Part shown: positions 1 to 8,498 of the stretch, in pieces
Position numbering within the stretch: position 1 is the stretch's first letter
How the letters are laid out: every line of letters starts with the position of its first letter
Source of the DNA: Flavobacterium chilense
GTDB lineage: Bacteria; Bacteroidota; Bacteroidia; Flavobacteriales; Flavobacteriaceae
Reading direction: 5' to 3'
Assembly (NCBI RefSeq): GCF_001602525.1
Contig: NZ_LSYT01000014.1
Span: 1 to 64,000, forward strand
DNA: 64,000 nucleotides
Program-made: the position numbers and the translations under genes
Notes under the pieces: model-generated
The model's database searches: none
Told to the model about the DNA's origin: nothing
Seen by the model: only the letters and a program-made list of their open reading frames with translations

Positions 1-854
1 TCACCTGTTGCAGGAAAACCAGCCAGGTTTGTAAATTCTAATACATCATCAACATAACTTGGTAATTGCGTTGTTAGGATAATTCCGTTGGCATCAAGAG
101 TAGCGACTCCATTAGCGACTCCTTTTTCGCTTGAAGCAATTCTTGGTGTTGCATCTACTGCATTGATAGTAATATTTGTAGTTCCGTCAAAAGAAACTCC
201 ATTAATTGTTCTAGAGGCTGTTAATTTAGTTGCAGATAAAACATTTTTTGTTGCATCTGAGGTATTATTTACGTTGCTTAATCCTGCCGCAGATTTATCA
301 AGAGTCTGCCAAGTTTTATCTCCTCTAAAGTATTGAAAATTTGTACCTACTGGTATTGATGTTTCTTTTGAATTTAATTGAGTTTGAATACTTGATGTAG
401 CATCGTTGAAAGCCTGTTGATCTGCTGATTGAAATTTTCTGGTCGCTGTTTCTGTAATCTGATCTGCTGTGTAATTCCCGTTTACAGGCTCACCAGTAAT
501 TGATCCTGCATAATTATAAGTAATGCTCACCCAAAAGTCTTCACCCACAATCATTTCGTCAAGGATCTCTAATGAAGTAGGAGTGTTCATGCGATATTGT
601 AGTGGTGCACCTGATGTGCCATTTAAGGTGATACCATCTACAACTACAGATAAAACATTTAGTGCCGGTTCGGATAAAGTAAATGTTTTTGGACCTGTAA
701 ATTCAAAGTTTTCTTTTCGGAATTTACTTGTTCCCAATCCTATATCACTAGGATCATTGAAAGTCAATTCTCCATTTTGATTTGTAATCAAGATTTTGTT
801 TGGCAAATTGGTTTCTAAGTCGGATACTTTTATTCTATTATGATTTGTATTCAT
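1..854 (-). CDS. Phage tail-fibre protein, N-terminal part (C-terminus beyond window edge)
   Basis: The reading frame is open from an ATG at 854 leftwards to the window edge, so the C-terminus is missing. The N-terminus (MNTNHNRIKVSDLE, then PNKILITNQNGEL) is the same module that opens the fibre genes at 2823-6338 and 6851-8308 and probably docks the fibre to a shared baseplate or adaptor. Further on it carries typical low-complexity fibre segments (TATRKFQSADQQAFNDATSS, then FRGDKTWQTLDKSAAGLSNV) that also occur in the fibre at 2823-6338 and in part in the one at 12439-15306. A structural role in host recognition is inferred from this family resemblance; the receptor-binding tip is not visible. 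Confidence 0.8.
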   Translation of the reverse strand, partial: MNTNHNRIKVSDLETNLPNKILITNQNGELTFNDPSDIGLGTSKFRKENFEFTGPKTFTLSEPALNVLSVVVDGITLNGTSGAPLQYRMNTPTSLEILDEMIVGEDFWVSITYNYAGSITGEPVNGNYTADQITETATRKFQSADQQAFNDATSSIQTQLNSKETSIPVGTNFQYFRGDKTWQTLDKSAAGLSNVNNTSDATKNVLSATKLTASRTINGVSFDGTTNITINAVDATPRIASSEKGVANGVATLDANGIILTTQLPSYVDDVLEFTNLAGFPATG

Positions 855-1007
855 CTGAATTGATTGAAATTATTAATTTTAATTTTTTTTGAAAACGGGA
901 TGTGCTGATTTTTCTATGTAGAAGTTTTGTTATTAATTCTTGGATAAAAAAATCGTAATTAATAAAGAGAGTTCATAAAAAGTTAGGATTTAAATATGGT
1001 AATTTAT

Positions 1008-1673
1008 TTATAGAACAATTTGTATGGTATACTGTAGCCAGTTACTAGCTGTTTTTTCATACATCAAAGCCCCACTGGCGATACTTAAACACTGAACTTT
1101 GAAACCTATACTTGCTAATGGATAAAGTGTATTGAGTTGGTTTTTACTTAGAGCTGTCAAAGTATTGTTAGTTACAGTTTTATTATCAACGTATTGCTTG
1201 GTAACTAAACTTCGTGAAGTGAAGTTTGCTTCATAATCGCCCTCATTCTCAAGACCTTTTTGAGTATAATTATCTACAATTCTTGATTTAACTTTGGAAA
1301 AGAATATTCCTTTTTGTAAAACTTCGTTATAAGTTTCTGTACCAATTCCAACTACATCTTTATCATTAAAAGTAGTTTCATCTGAACCATCAATCATATA
1401 AAACCCTCGATTATAGTTTGAATTAAAAGAAGCGTTTATTGTTGCATAATGTTTGAAAACACTATTAAATGTTTTTATTGCAACAGAACCGTAAAGTACT
1501 GGATCCGTACCTAATGTTTGCTGCCAAGAAGGTATTCCCGGAATCTCTATGTATGTATAAATTAAAGTTAAGTTTTGAGCTTCAAGTATTGGTATTAATC
1601 CTTTACCTATATCTGTTAATTCATAAACAAATTTAATGTCCATTATAGGATATTGGGGATATGTGTTTTCCAT
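1008..1673 (-). CDS. Short tail-fibre-like protein of 221 aa
   Basis: No family is firmly recognised. The C-terminal half contains a fibre-type segment (SRSLVTKQYVDNKTVTNN) of the kind that links coiled and beta-helical parts in phage fibres, and the protein ends in a hydrophobic beta-rich stretch. It has no signal peptide or membrane helix. Its start overlaps the end of the upstream glycosyltransferase gene by 41 bp, so the two are translationally linked. A role as a minor fibre or fibre tip is inferred from position and composition only. Confidence 0.6.
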   Translation of the reverse strand: MENTYPQYPIMDIKFVYELTDIGKGLIPILEAQNLTLIYTYIEIPGIPSWQQTLGTDPVLYGSVAIKTFNSVFKHYATINASFNSNYNRGFYMIDGSDETTFNDKDVVGIGTETYNEVLQKGIFFSKVKSRIVDNYTQKGLENEGDYEANFTSRSLVTKQYVDNKTVTNNTLTALSKNQLNTLYPLASIGFKVQCLSIASGALMYEKTASNWLQYTIQIVL

Positions 1674-2310
1674 AATTGTTCCATTTTTTAATTATAATTT
1701 TTATGCTTTGCTCCTTTTTTTTCTCTCTATCTTCTTTACTGCTAAACATGACGGAATTCTGCTGATCATTAAAAATGTCTTTTGTAAATACATTCTTGAT
1801 TTTTATCTCATTATGATTTGCATTATACCCAAAGTCTACATCTTGATTTGATTCTAATGTTTCATCAAAAAAGATCATTTTCTTATTATTAAGTCTTAAG
1901 TTTTTTATTTTAAATATTCCAGATAGAAATATAGGTTTATCAAGTAATCTGTTATTCAAATTAATTATATAACTTAAAATGTCGAAAGTACCTATTGGCT
2001 TCTCTAATATTGCATTGTTAAGAATTATTGTATCATCATCACTAAATAATGCTTCCCTATATTCTGATTTATAAAATAGTTTTAATAATTTATTTCTCGC
2101 AGTAGAGGCATTTACTATCTTTGAATTTATATACCTTATATTCTCTTGAATTATTAGATCTTCTTCTTTATTCATCCAACAAACAATTATATTGTATCCT
2201 AGTTTGGTATATAAGGCTATATTTCTCGCAAAATAGCTTTTGCGAATTGAGTTTCCATTAAAATAGGAACAGATGTACACTATTTTCGCATTAACTATAT
2301 CTTCCTTCAT
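1633..2310 (-). CDS. Glycosyltransferase-like protein (GT-A fold suspected)
   Basis: The ATG at 2310 is preferred to an in-frame TTG nine bases upstream, giving 225 aa. Residues 71-73 (Ala-Arg-Asn) followed about 20 residues later by three aspartates at 91-93 in the context ALFSDDDTIIL match the nucleotide-sugar and metal-binding core of GT-A family-2-like transferases, where ARN precedes a helix and DDD/DxD binds the metal. It has no membrane segment, so it would be cytosolic. It overlaps a small fibre-associated gene upstream by 20 bp and the fibre-like gene downstream by 41 bp. A glycosyltransferase inside a tail-fibre operon suggests modification of the fibre itself; modification of a host surface glycan is the alternative. 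Confidence 0.55.
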   Translation of the reverse strand: MKEDIVNAKIVYICSYFNGNSIRKSYFARNIALYTKLGYNIIVCWMNKEEDLIIQENIRYINSKIVNASTARNKLLKLFYKSEYREALFSDDDTIILNNAILEKPIGTFDILSYIINLNNRLLDKPIFLSGIFKIKNLRLNNKKMIFFDETLESNQDVDFGYNANHNEIKIKNVFTKDIFNDQQNSVMFSSKEDREKKKEQSIKIIIKKWNNYGKHISPISYNGH

Positions 2311-2620
2311 ACAAGACAATATTAACTTTGCTTTCAGTATCTAATATTGTTTTTTTAGCACTTGGTAATGTCGCTATGTAAGCATTAATTGCGGCTAACA
2401 TATCGTCTTCTAACCCAAAAGCGTATAAGTCAAATAAGTTTATATATAAATTTCTAACGAAATTATTTTGTTCATTTATCTCTCCATTTCCAGTATTATT
2501 TTCTAATGCATCGTCAATACCTTGAAGGTGACCTTTTAAATCATTGCTTACTGCTGTATAATTACTGGTTTCAAGCTTTACATGTATATTTTCTTTGCTA
2601 TGTTGAATTAGTTTTGTCAT
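2291..2620 (-). CDS. Small fibre-associated protein of 109 aa
   Basis: Unknown function. The N-terminal third has a segment (YTAVSNDLKGHLQGIDDAL) of the type seen at joints of phage tail fibres. The C-terminal half is a predicted helix plus strand pair with no catalytic motif. It overlaps the start of the glycosyltransferase gene by 20 bp, which implies translational coupling. It could be a fibre-assembly chaperone or a short structural subunit; the sequence does not decide. Confidence 0.5.
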   Translation of the reverse strand: MTKLIQHSKENIHVKLETSNYTAVSNDLKGHLQGIDDALENNTGNGEINEQNNFVRNLYINLFDLYAFGLEDDMLAAINAYIATLPSAKKTILDTESKVNIVLYEGRYS

Positions 2621-2636
2621 TATTCTTTAATTGTTT

Positions 2637-2813
2637 TTAATTTGTTATGAATCGGTCAATTTCAGTATATCGGTTTAGATCAGTCATTTCATCGAATAAA
2701 ACTATTTGAATCAAAGTGGATTGATGATTTTTTTTAAGAAGATGTAAAACATACCTAACATTACCCTTTCTATAAGTATTTCTAGCAACTTCTAATAAAA
2801 AACTGTTGAATTT
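2637..2813 (-). pseudogene. Remnant C-terminal coding fragment, no start codon
   Basis: A reading frame of about 58 codons is open between a TAA near 2814 and the TAA at 2637-2639. Its translation looks protein-like (FNSFLLEVARNTYRKGNVRY, then TDLNRYTEIDRFITN) but there is no ATG except one close to its end. It fills the gap between the S74 fibre gene and the 109-aa gene. I read it as the tail end of a gene lost in a recombination event in the fibre region. Confidence 0.35.
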
Positions 2814-2822
2814 TTAAAGCAT

Positions 2823-5800
2823 TTATTTGTTTATTTTGGTTAATAAATACTTTATCTGAGATTGCTGCTCTTTTATCGCTTCAATTAACAGAGGAACCAC
2901 TTTTGCATAATTTACAGTCAAGTAGTTTTCCCCCGATTTTGATGTTTCAGTTCCATCTTCCATTATTTCTCTATCAAAAGGTGCTCTTGTAACAATTTCT
3001 GGCAGTACGGCCTGAACTTCCTGAGCAGAGAGTCCTAATTGTAAATCATCAGATTTATATCCAAAGCTTTTTGCCAAATCATTATTTTCATAATAAAAAC
3101 CGTTTAATTTTGCGACTTTATCTAAAGCATTAGTAATGCTGCCTTTTTTAGTTTTTAATCTTTCATCAGAATAATATGCTATTACATCTCCGGTAGACAT
3201 AATATTATTATTTACTAAAAGTTGCTTGTTTCCGTAAATTTCGACATTAGTACTATTTTGCATCCAAATTCCGCCTCCATAGGTTGAATTATACCAACCT
3301 GAAGTGCCTCCGGATCTAAACCATCCATCACAAGAAAATGAGTTAGCAACTCCGGAATCATATCCCGCTGCGAATCTTGATGCAGTAACAGATCCTGAAG
3401 TCCAGATCCCTGTACCAATTGCTGTTTTAGTTCCACCGGCTTCCATAACCAATAATTGGTGGCTTAATCCGGGAATAGACTGACCACCAACGTTAGGATG
3501 TGTCCAGACTAATCCGTAACAATTGTTAGTTGCTGTACCATCAGCTGCTAATTTATAAGCATCTCCCATAGCATAGATGCCTTGGTATCTTGTTGATGAG
3601 TATACACCTACAACTCCATTACCATAATTATCATCAATGTAAAAATTTCCATTTGCCCTAGATGATCTATCAGCAATTCTGGCTGAATCAACTCGCAAAC
3701 CATAAGTATTTGCACCATTCCAGCCCATAAGAGAAGGATAAGTTGAATTCCAGGCTATTTCCGCATTAGCATTGCTCACTGTTGTACCACTAGGAGATAA
3801 TGATGATGATGCGTCAAAAATCGTATGACCATTACCGTAGTTATTCCATCTAAGTTGGCTGGTCAAAGTTGAGCTATCTGCATTTCCTGATAAAGTACCA
3901 ACAAAGCTAGAACCGGTAAATACGCCTGTTGCACTAATACTTGCTACATTGCTACTGGTTGAACGAAAAATCCAACCTCTGTTTGTCGCTCCAGCCATTG
4001 TAAAATAGGTTGCCCAATCTCCACTTACAGATCCGTATCCTCCATAATTTGATGTTGTAGCAAACATTAATCCATAAGAAGGCATTCCATTTACTGCTCC
4101 TGCATATAAGGATATTCCCTGACCAGATCCTGTTGTTTGAGCGACTCCTAAAGCAGAACTAGTTGTTAATCCGGTTGTAATTAAATCACCATTGCTGGCA
4201 AAAATAAATTTTGATGCAGCATTTGTAGCAGTACCAAAATGAAGTCCTATTGAATCTGTACCATATTGGCCGGAAGATCCTTGAAAATAACTCAAACCAT
4301 ATCCATCAGCATCACCAAATGACCAAACTCTGTTTCGGGTGTTAACAGCATAATTTGCAGTTTGAAATCCAGTACCAGAGGATACAAGGCCTGAAAATGA
4401 AGAATAATTTTTGTAACTATTAGTATTTATTGTAGGGTAAACATTTGTATTTAATGCCTGATTTGGTGCAGATGCATCGTTTGTTATGGTCCATCCTGTA
4501 TTCCAGTCTGCGGTATTATATCCACCTACAACATCAAATACTGCTGCGCCTGAATAACTTCCTCCTGATAACCATACATAGGCTTTTCCATCAGAATCTT
4601 TCCCCATAATGACATTAAGAGGACTTGTACCGCAAATCATTAATGCTTTAGGTGAATACCAGTTATCAATGGTTTCATATAAATAACCTGAAAACTGTAT
4701 ATCATAGGCTTCATAAGATTGATACAATCTTACAGTAAAAGACACCATTTTACCTGAATTTGTACCGAAGGGAAGCTTAATTTTTAAACCACTTACACTA
4801 CCATTTGTAGTGAAATATGTTGCGACTGGAGTCCCACTATATAGATTTGAAGGAATTGTTGACGCGGTGGTCGCTAATCCTAAAGTACTAATGAAATTTG
4901 CTGGGGTGTAATATCTTAGATATTGATCATCTGATGCATAGATTCTGTTGATGGAATTTGTTCCATTATTACCAGAAATTGTATTGATCCACCCAGCTTG
5001 AATATAGCCAAGATTGTCTGTTCTTACAATTTTATTTGGTTCATTGTTTCTGTCTGGATGAACAGGAAGTCCACCTACGGTATTTGAATTTCCTGTTACA
5101 TTAATAGACCATGTACCTGATGCTCCTGATCCCGTTGAAGAAACTTTTGAATTTAGTTGTGTTTGAATGCTAGAAGTCGCATCATTAAAAATTTGTTGAT
5201 TAGCAGATTGAAATTTTCTTGTTGTTGTTTCATTAATTTGATCAGTTGAATAATCTCCTGTTTGAGAAGTAATTGCTCCATTACGCCCAAAAACGGTTGT
5301 TACGGCACTGGTAGGGGTTAGTAGTTCCTGCCAGTCAGCTAAAGCTGCGGAGTTTGAACCTTTTAAAATAAAAGATTTACTTAAATCGGTTCTAACAGCA
5401 ATATCTCCAGTCTCAGCTGTTAATGCCAGCATGGCCACCTCGGAAGCAATTACAAAGGTATCGTTTACAGTAATGGATGGGAGCTGAGAAGAAATTAATT
5501 TTCCGTCAGCACCAAGTCCTGCATATCCGTTGGCTGCATTTTTATCAGCTGTATTCTCGGGAGTAAAGCCTAAAAAAGATTGCTTGGCATTCCAGATGAC
5601 TTTTTCCGTATCGCTTACAAACCTGTTGCCAGGATCCTGATTAATAATGCTTGCAGGATGATTTGCAGGATGTGTATAATTTGATAGTGTACCCAGACGA
5701 GCAATTTCAGTATCAGAGAGTAAACTTTTACCGTTTACTTTATCCACTTTATTGCTTTGTAAAGTTTTTCCCATTTCAGCAGTTAAAGCTTTTGTCGTGC

Positions 5801-6338
5801 CGCCGGTACTTAAATCATTTACTAATATTGTACTTAAAGAATTACGTAACGCTTTAATTGAATCACCTAATTTCTGAAGCGTATTTAAATCAGCATTATC
5901 TGAAGCCAGCAACTCGTTTGCATCATCAATTAGATCTTTTAAAACTTTTCCCTGCCTTGCGTCCAGAGTTTTACCAGGAACAATGTAATCAAGTGCGTTA
6001 TAATTGCTTGCCTTAATGTTGTTTAGATCATTCGAAATTGTACTTATAGAAGTATGTAGAACTTTAATTGTATCACCTAATTTCTGAAGCGTATTTAAGT
6101 CAGTATTATCAGAAGTCAGTAACTCGTTTGCATCATCAATTAAATCTTTTAAAACCTTTCCTTGTCTTGCATCTAAAGCTTTACCAGCAACAATATAATC
6201 CAGTGCGTTATAAATGTCTGTTTTGATATTGTTTATATGGCTAAATTCTAATTCACCACTATTATTGGTCGTTAAAATTTTGTTTGGTTCATTTTTTTCT
6301 AAGTCAGCGACTTTTATTCTGTTATGATTGGTGTGCAT
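2823..6338 (-). CDS. Large tail-fibre protein with C-terminal S74 chaperone domain
   Basis: A 1171-aa phage fibre. Residues 1-40 are the shared N-terminal module (MHTNHNRIKVADLE). Two tandem copies of a roughly 70-residue repeat follow (YNALDYIV, LDARQGKVLKDLIDDANELL, LNTLQKLGD), then a fibre shaft (TKALTAEMGKTLQ) and a long beta-rich tip. The C-terminus is an intramolecular chaperone auto-processing (peptidase S74) domain: SDERLK at 1057-1062 supplies the Ser1057-Lys1062 dyad that in this family cleaves the domain off after trimerisation, followed by the LGLSAQEVQAVLPE core and a terminal helix. It is expected to form a trimeric receptor-binding fibre. The stop is close to the remnant ORF downstream. 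Confidence 0.9.
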   Translation of the reverse strand: MHTNHNRIKVADLEKNEPNKILTTNNSGELEFSHINNIKTDIYNALDYIVAGKALDARQGKVLKDLIDDANELLTSDNTDLNTLQKLGDTIKVLHTSISTISNDLNNIKASNYNALDYIVPGKTLDARQGKVLKDLIDDANELLASDNADLNTLQKLGDSIKALRNSLSTILVNDLSTGGTTKALTAEMGKTLQSNKVDKVNGKSLLSDTEIARLGTLSNYTHPANHPASIINQDPGNRFVSDTEKVIWNAKQSFLGFTPENTADKNAANGYAGLGADGKLISSQLPSITVNDTFVIASEVAMLALTAETGDIAVRTDLSKSFILKGSNSAALADWQELLTPTSAVTTVFGRNGAITSQTGDYSTDQINETTTRKFQSANQQIFNDATSSIQTQLNSKVSSTGSGASGTWSINVTGNSNTVGGLPVHPDRNNEPNKIVRTDNLGYIQAGWINTISGNNGTNSINRIYASDDQYLRYYTPANFISTLGLATTASTIPSNLYSGTPVATYFTTNGSVSGLKIKLPFGTNSGKMVSFTVRLYQSYEAYDIQFSGYLYETIDNWYSPKALMICGTSPLNVIMGKDSDGKAYVWLSGGSYSGAAVFDVVGGYNTADWNTGWTITNDASAPNQALNTNVYPTINTNSYKNYSSFSGLVSSGTGFQTANYAVNTRNRVWSFGDADGYGLSYFQGSSGQYGTDSIGLHFGTATNAASKFIFASNGDLITTGLTTSSALGVAQTTGSGQGISLYAGAVNGMPSYGLMFATTSNYGGYGSVSGDWATYFTMAGATNRGWIFRSTSSNVASISATGVFTGSSFVGTLSGNADSSTLTSQLRWNNYGNGHTIFDASSSLSPSGTTVSNANAEIAWNSTYPSLMGWNGANTYGLRVDSARIADRSSRANGNFYIDDNYGNGVVGVYSSTRYQGIYAMGDAYKLAADGTATNNCYGLVWTHPNVGGQSIPGLSHQLLVMEAGGTKTAIGTGIWTSGSVTASRFAAGYDSGVANSFSCDGWFRSGGTSGWYNSTYGGGIWMQNSTNVEIYGNKQLLVNNNIMSTGDVIAYYSDERLKTKKGSITNALDKVAKLNGFYYENNDLAKSFGYKSDDLQLGLSAQEVQAVLPEIVTRAPFDREIMEDGTETSKSGENYLTVNYAKVVPLLIEAIKEQQSQIKYLLTKINK

Positions 6339-6850
6339 TTATTAGTTTTGTTTTGATAATTATAAACTGTTTAAGTTTTTCTTTGAGAAAAAATTATACA
6401 TGTAAATCCAAATTCCATACTATTTTTTTACCATAATTTTTTGGTTGTCAATTTTAAAAATGATTTTTCTGTGGAATTTGGATTAAATACTTGTATAACT
6501 TTAAAAAAAAAGGAACTGTTTTGTTTATTAAGTAGATGTTCCTTTATAGAACATTTTAAGGATATTGTAGTTATGAGTTATAAAATTCATTAACATACAA
6601 GGCGTTAAATAGATTTAAAGCGATTTGATAGGTGGTTTGTTTTTCTAAATTGACAGCAGTATAACAGGTTGAATTTTGTTATCCATCGTTCATAAATTTT
6701 TTCCTTTAAAAAGAATAAATCTCTCTAAAGTAATTATTAAGTGTAAAGGAGTAATCTCAAGCAAAATATCAGTAACAATAAATTTTTTATATTTCACTTA
6801 TAGTTAGATTCAAAAGAAATAGTAATAAATACTATCAGTTAATTTTATTT
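6339..6850. other. Gene-free interval between two fibre genes
   Basis: These 512 bp carry the 13-bp inverted repeat at 6405-6484 in the part next to the fibre start. The rest is very AT-rich and holds no open frame of useful size on either strand. The first 150 bases resemble the matching interval upstream of the next fibre gene (8309-8460), which suggests that leader and fibre N-terminus were duplicated together. Confidence 0.6.
6405..6484. repeat. Inverted repeat AATCCAAATTCCA in fibre leader, copy 1
   Basis: Perfect 13-bp arms at 6405-6417 and 6472-6484 (AATCCAAATTCCA / TGGAATTTGGATT) enclose 54 bp. It lies 67-146 bp upstream of the start of the 1171-aa fibre. The same arms occur at 8373-8438. 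No U-run follows in the minus direction, so a simple terminator is not supported; a leader-RNA structure or a recombination site are both possible. Confidence 0.7.
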
Positions 6851-8308
6851 TTAATTGTATACTCGGATTTCTATCGTAGTACCATACATTACCCCATCAG
6901 TATATACTGATGTGTCTGATTTGACGGTAGTGATTGTGCATTCGTTTTCACTTGTTCTGGCACCATTTGTTACAATTCCGCCAAATGACCCCGTTATGAA
7001 AAATACTGTTTTATTTGTTGTAAATACTCCTGATAAGTTAGCTATATATAAGCCTATCGAATTTCTTGACCAAACAGGTAAACCACCTAAAGTGTTTTCT
7101 AAGACAGTTGCAATTGGTGCATTTGTGCCGGATTGACTTAATAAAGCAGTATATACTTTGTACGGTCTGGCAATATTTTGGACAAAAGCGGTAGTTGCAA
7201 TCTGACTAGTATTGGTTCCGGTTGGCGCAGTTGGTGCAGTTGGAATTCCTATCAGAGTTGCTCCTCCGGTAAATGTATTCGCTACAATATCTCCTGTTTT
7301 ATTAAGAGTATAAGTATCAATTCCATTGTTTTGACCTTTAAAAAGCATAGCAGTAGATCCAGTAGCTCCATTTAGCTTAATTCCTGAACTTCCTGGATAT
7401 ATAGATTTTGAATTTATTAATATACCGTTAAATCCTTCCGTTTCTATTTTATATCCGGTTGCTGCTATAGCAACAGTAGTTGAAACTGCTGTACCGCCCT
7501 CAGCATCAAAAATAGCTCCTATGCTAAATGTATTAGCTCCTGAATTTGTTCGTATACCATTAATTAAGGAGGGATTTGGACCATTATCAAATGAAAGAAT
7601 CCCCCTTTTTGCCTGATCACCACTTAATAAAACAGAATTGTTTGAAGCTGCTGAAGTAGCATTTCTAACAAAGGCAGTTGTTGCTAATTGTGAAGTATTT
7701 GTTCCAGCTGCCGCAGTTGGGGCTGCAGGTACTCCGGTAAATGTTGGAGATATTACTTCTGCTTTTGAATTCCATGAAGATTTCTCTGTATCTGATACAA
7801 ATCTATTGGAAGAATCCTGAGTAATAATATTAGCAGGATGATTTACTGGATGAACATAATTGGAGAGTGTTCCTAAGCGCGTGATTTCAGTATCAGAAAG
7901 TAAACTTTTACCTGTAATTTTATCAACTTTACTATTTTGCAAAATCTTCCCCATTTCTGCAGTTAAAGCTTTTGTAGTGCCACCCGTGCTTAAATCATTT
8001 ACTAATAATATATTTAAAGAATTACGGATCACTTCAATTGTATCACCTAATTTCTGAAGTGTATTTAAATCGACATTATCCGAAGCCAGTAATTCGTTTA
8101 CATCATCAATTAAGTCCTTTAAAACTTTCCCCTGTCTTGCATCTAAGGCTTTCCCGGAGACAATATAGTCAAGGGCGTTATAACTGTCTATTTTGATATT
8201 GTTTATATCGTTAAATTCTAATTCACCACTATTGTTGGTCGTTAAAATTTTGTTTGGTTCATTTATTTCTAAGTCGACGACTTTTATTCTGTTATGATTA
8301 GTGTCCAT
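6851..8308 (-). CDS. Tail-fibre protein of 485 aa
   Basis: The N-terminal module (MDTNHNRIKVVDLE) and one copy of the LDARQGKVLKDLIDD repeat are shared with the 1171-aa fibre. The shaft has two copies of the common phage fibre motif TNTSQLATTAFV / TNTSQIATTAFV. The C-terminus differs entirely from the other fibres and has no S74 domain, ending in a beta-rich segment that would be the tip. The shared N-terminus with divergent C-termini suggests alternative fibres for one attachment site. Its leader carries a hairpin-forming repeat also found before the 1171-aa fibre. Confidence 0.85.
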   Translation of the reverse strand: MDTNHNRIKVVDLEINEPNKILTTNNSGELEFNDINNIKIDSYNALDYIVSGKALDARQGKVLKDLIDDVNELLASDNVDLNTLQKLGDTIEVIRNSLNILLVNDLSTGGTTKALTAEMGKILQNSKVDKITGKSLLSDTEITRLGTLSNYVHPVNHPANIITQDSSNRFVSDTEKSSWNSKAEVISPTFTGVPAAPTAAAGTNTSQLATTAFVRNATSAASNNSVLLSGDQAKRGILSFDNGPNPSLINGIRTNSGANTFSIGAIFDAEGGTAVSTTVAIAATGYKIETEGFNGILINSKSIYPGSSGIKLNGATGSTAMLFKGQNNGIDTYTLNKTGDIVANTFTGGATLIGIPTAPTAPTGTNTSQIATTAFVQNIARPYKVYTALLSQSGTNAPIATVLENTLGGLPVWSRNSIGLYIANLSGVFTTNKTVFFITGSFGGIVTNGARTSENECTITTVKSDTSVYTDGVMYGTTIEIRVYN

Positions 8309-8372
8309 TTTTTATTTTGTTTTGATAATTACAAACTGATTGAATTTTTTGTAGGAAAAAATTATAAACGTC

Positions 8373-8438
8373 AATCCAAATTCCACACTATTTTTGATTA
8401 TCAATCTTAAAAGAAAAATTTTCTGTGGAATTTGGATT
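8373..8438. repeat. Inverted repeat AATCCAAATTCCACA in fibre leader, copy 2
   Basis: Perfect 15-bp arms at 8373-8387 and 8424-8438 with a 36-bp loop, 65-130 bp upstream of the 485-aa fibre start. The arms match those at 6405-6484 but the loops differ in length and sequence, so the stem is the conserved part. Confidence 0.75.
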
Positions 8439-8498
8439 AATACTTATAAGGATTTTGTAGGAAAGAACTCTTTTTATTTATCAAGTTGACATACCGTT

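Noticed and set aside
88..780. Plus-strand frames opposite the left fibre gene
   Set aside because: They are shadows of the minus-strand fibre frame, which is recognisable by its shared N-terminal module.
6405..8438. Fibre-leader inverted repeats considered as recombinase sites of an invertible segment
   Set aside because: No invertase gene is in the window and the two copies are in direct orientation as complete hairpins; kept only as repeats.
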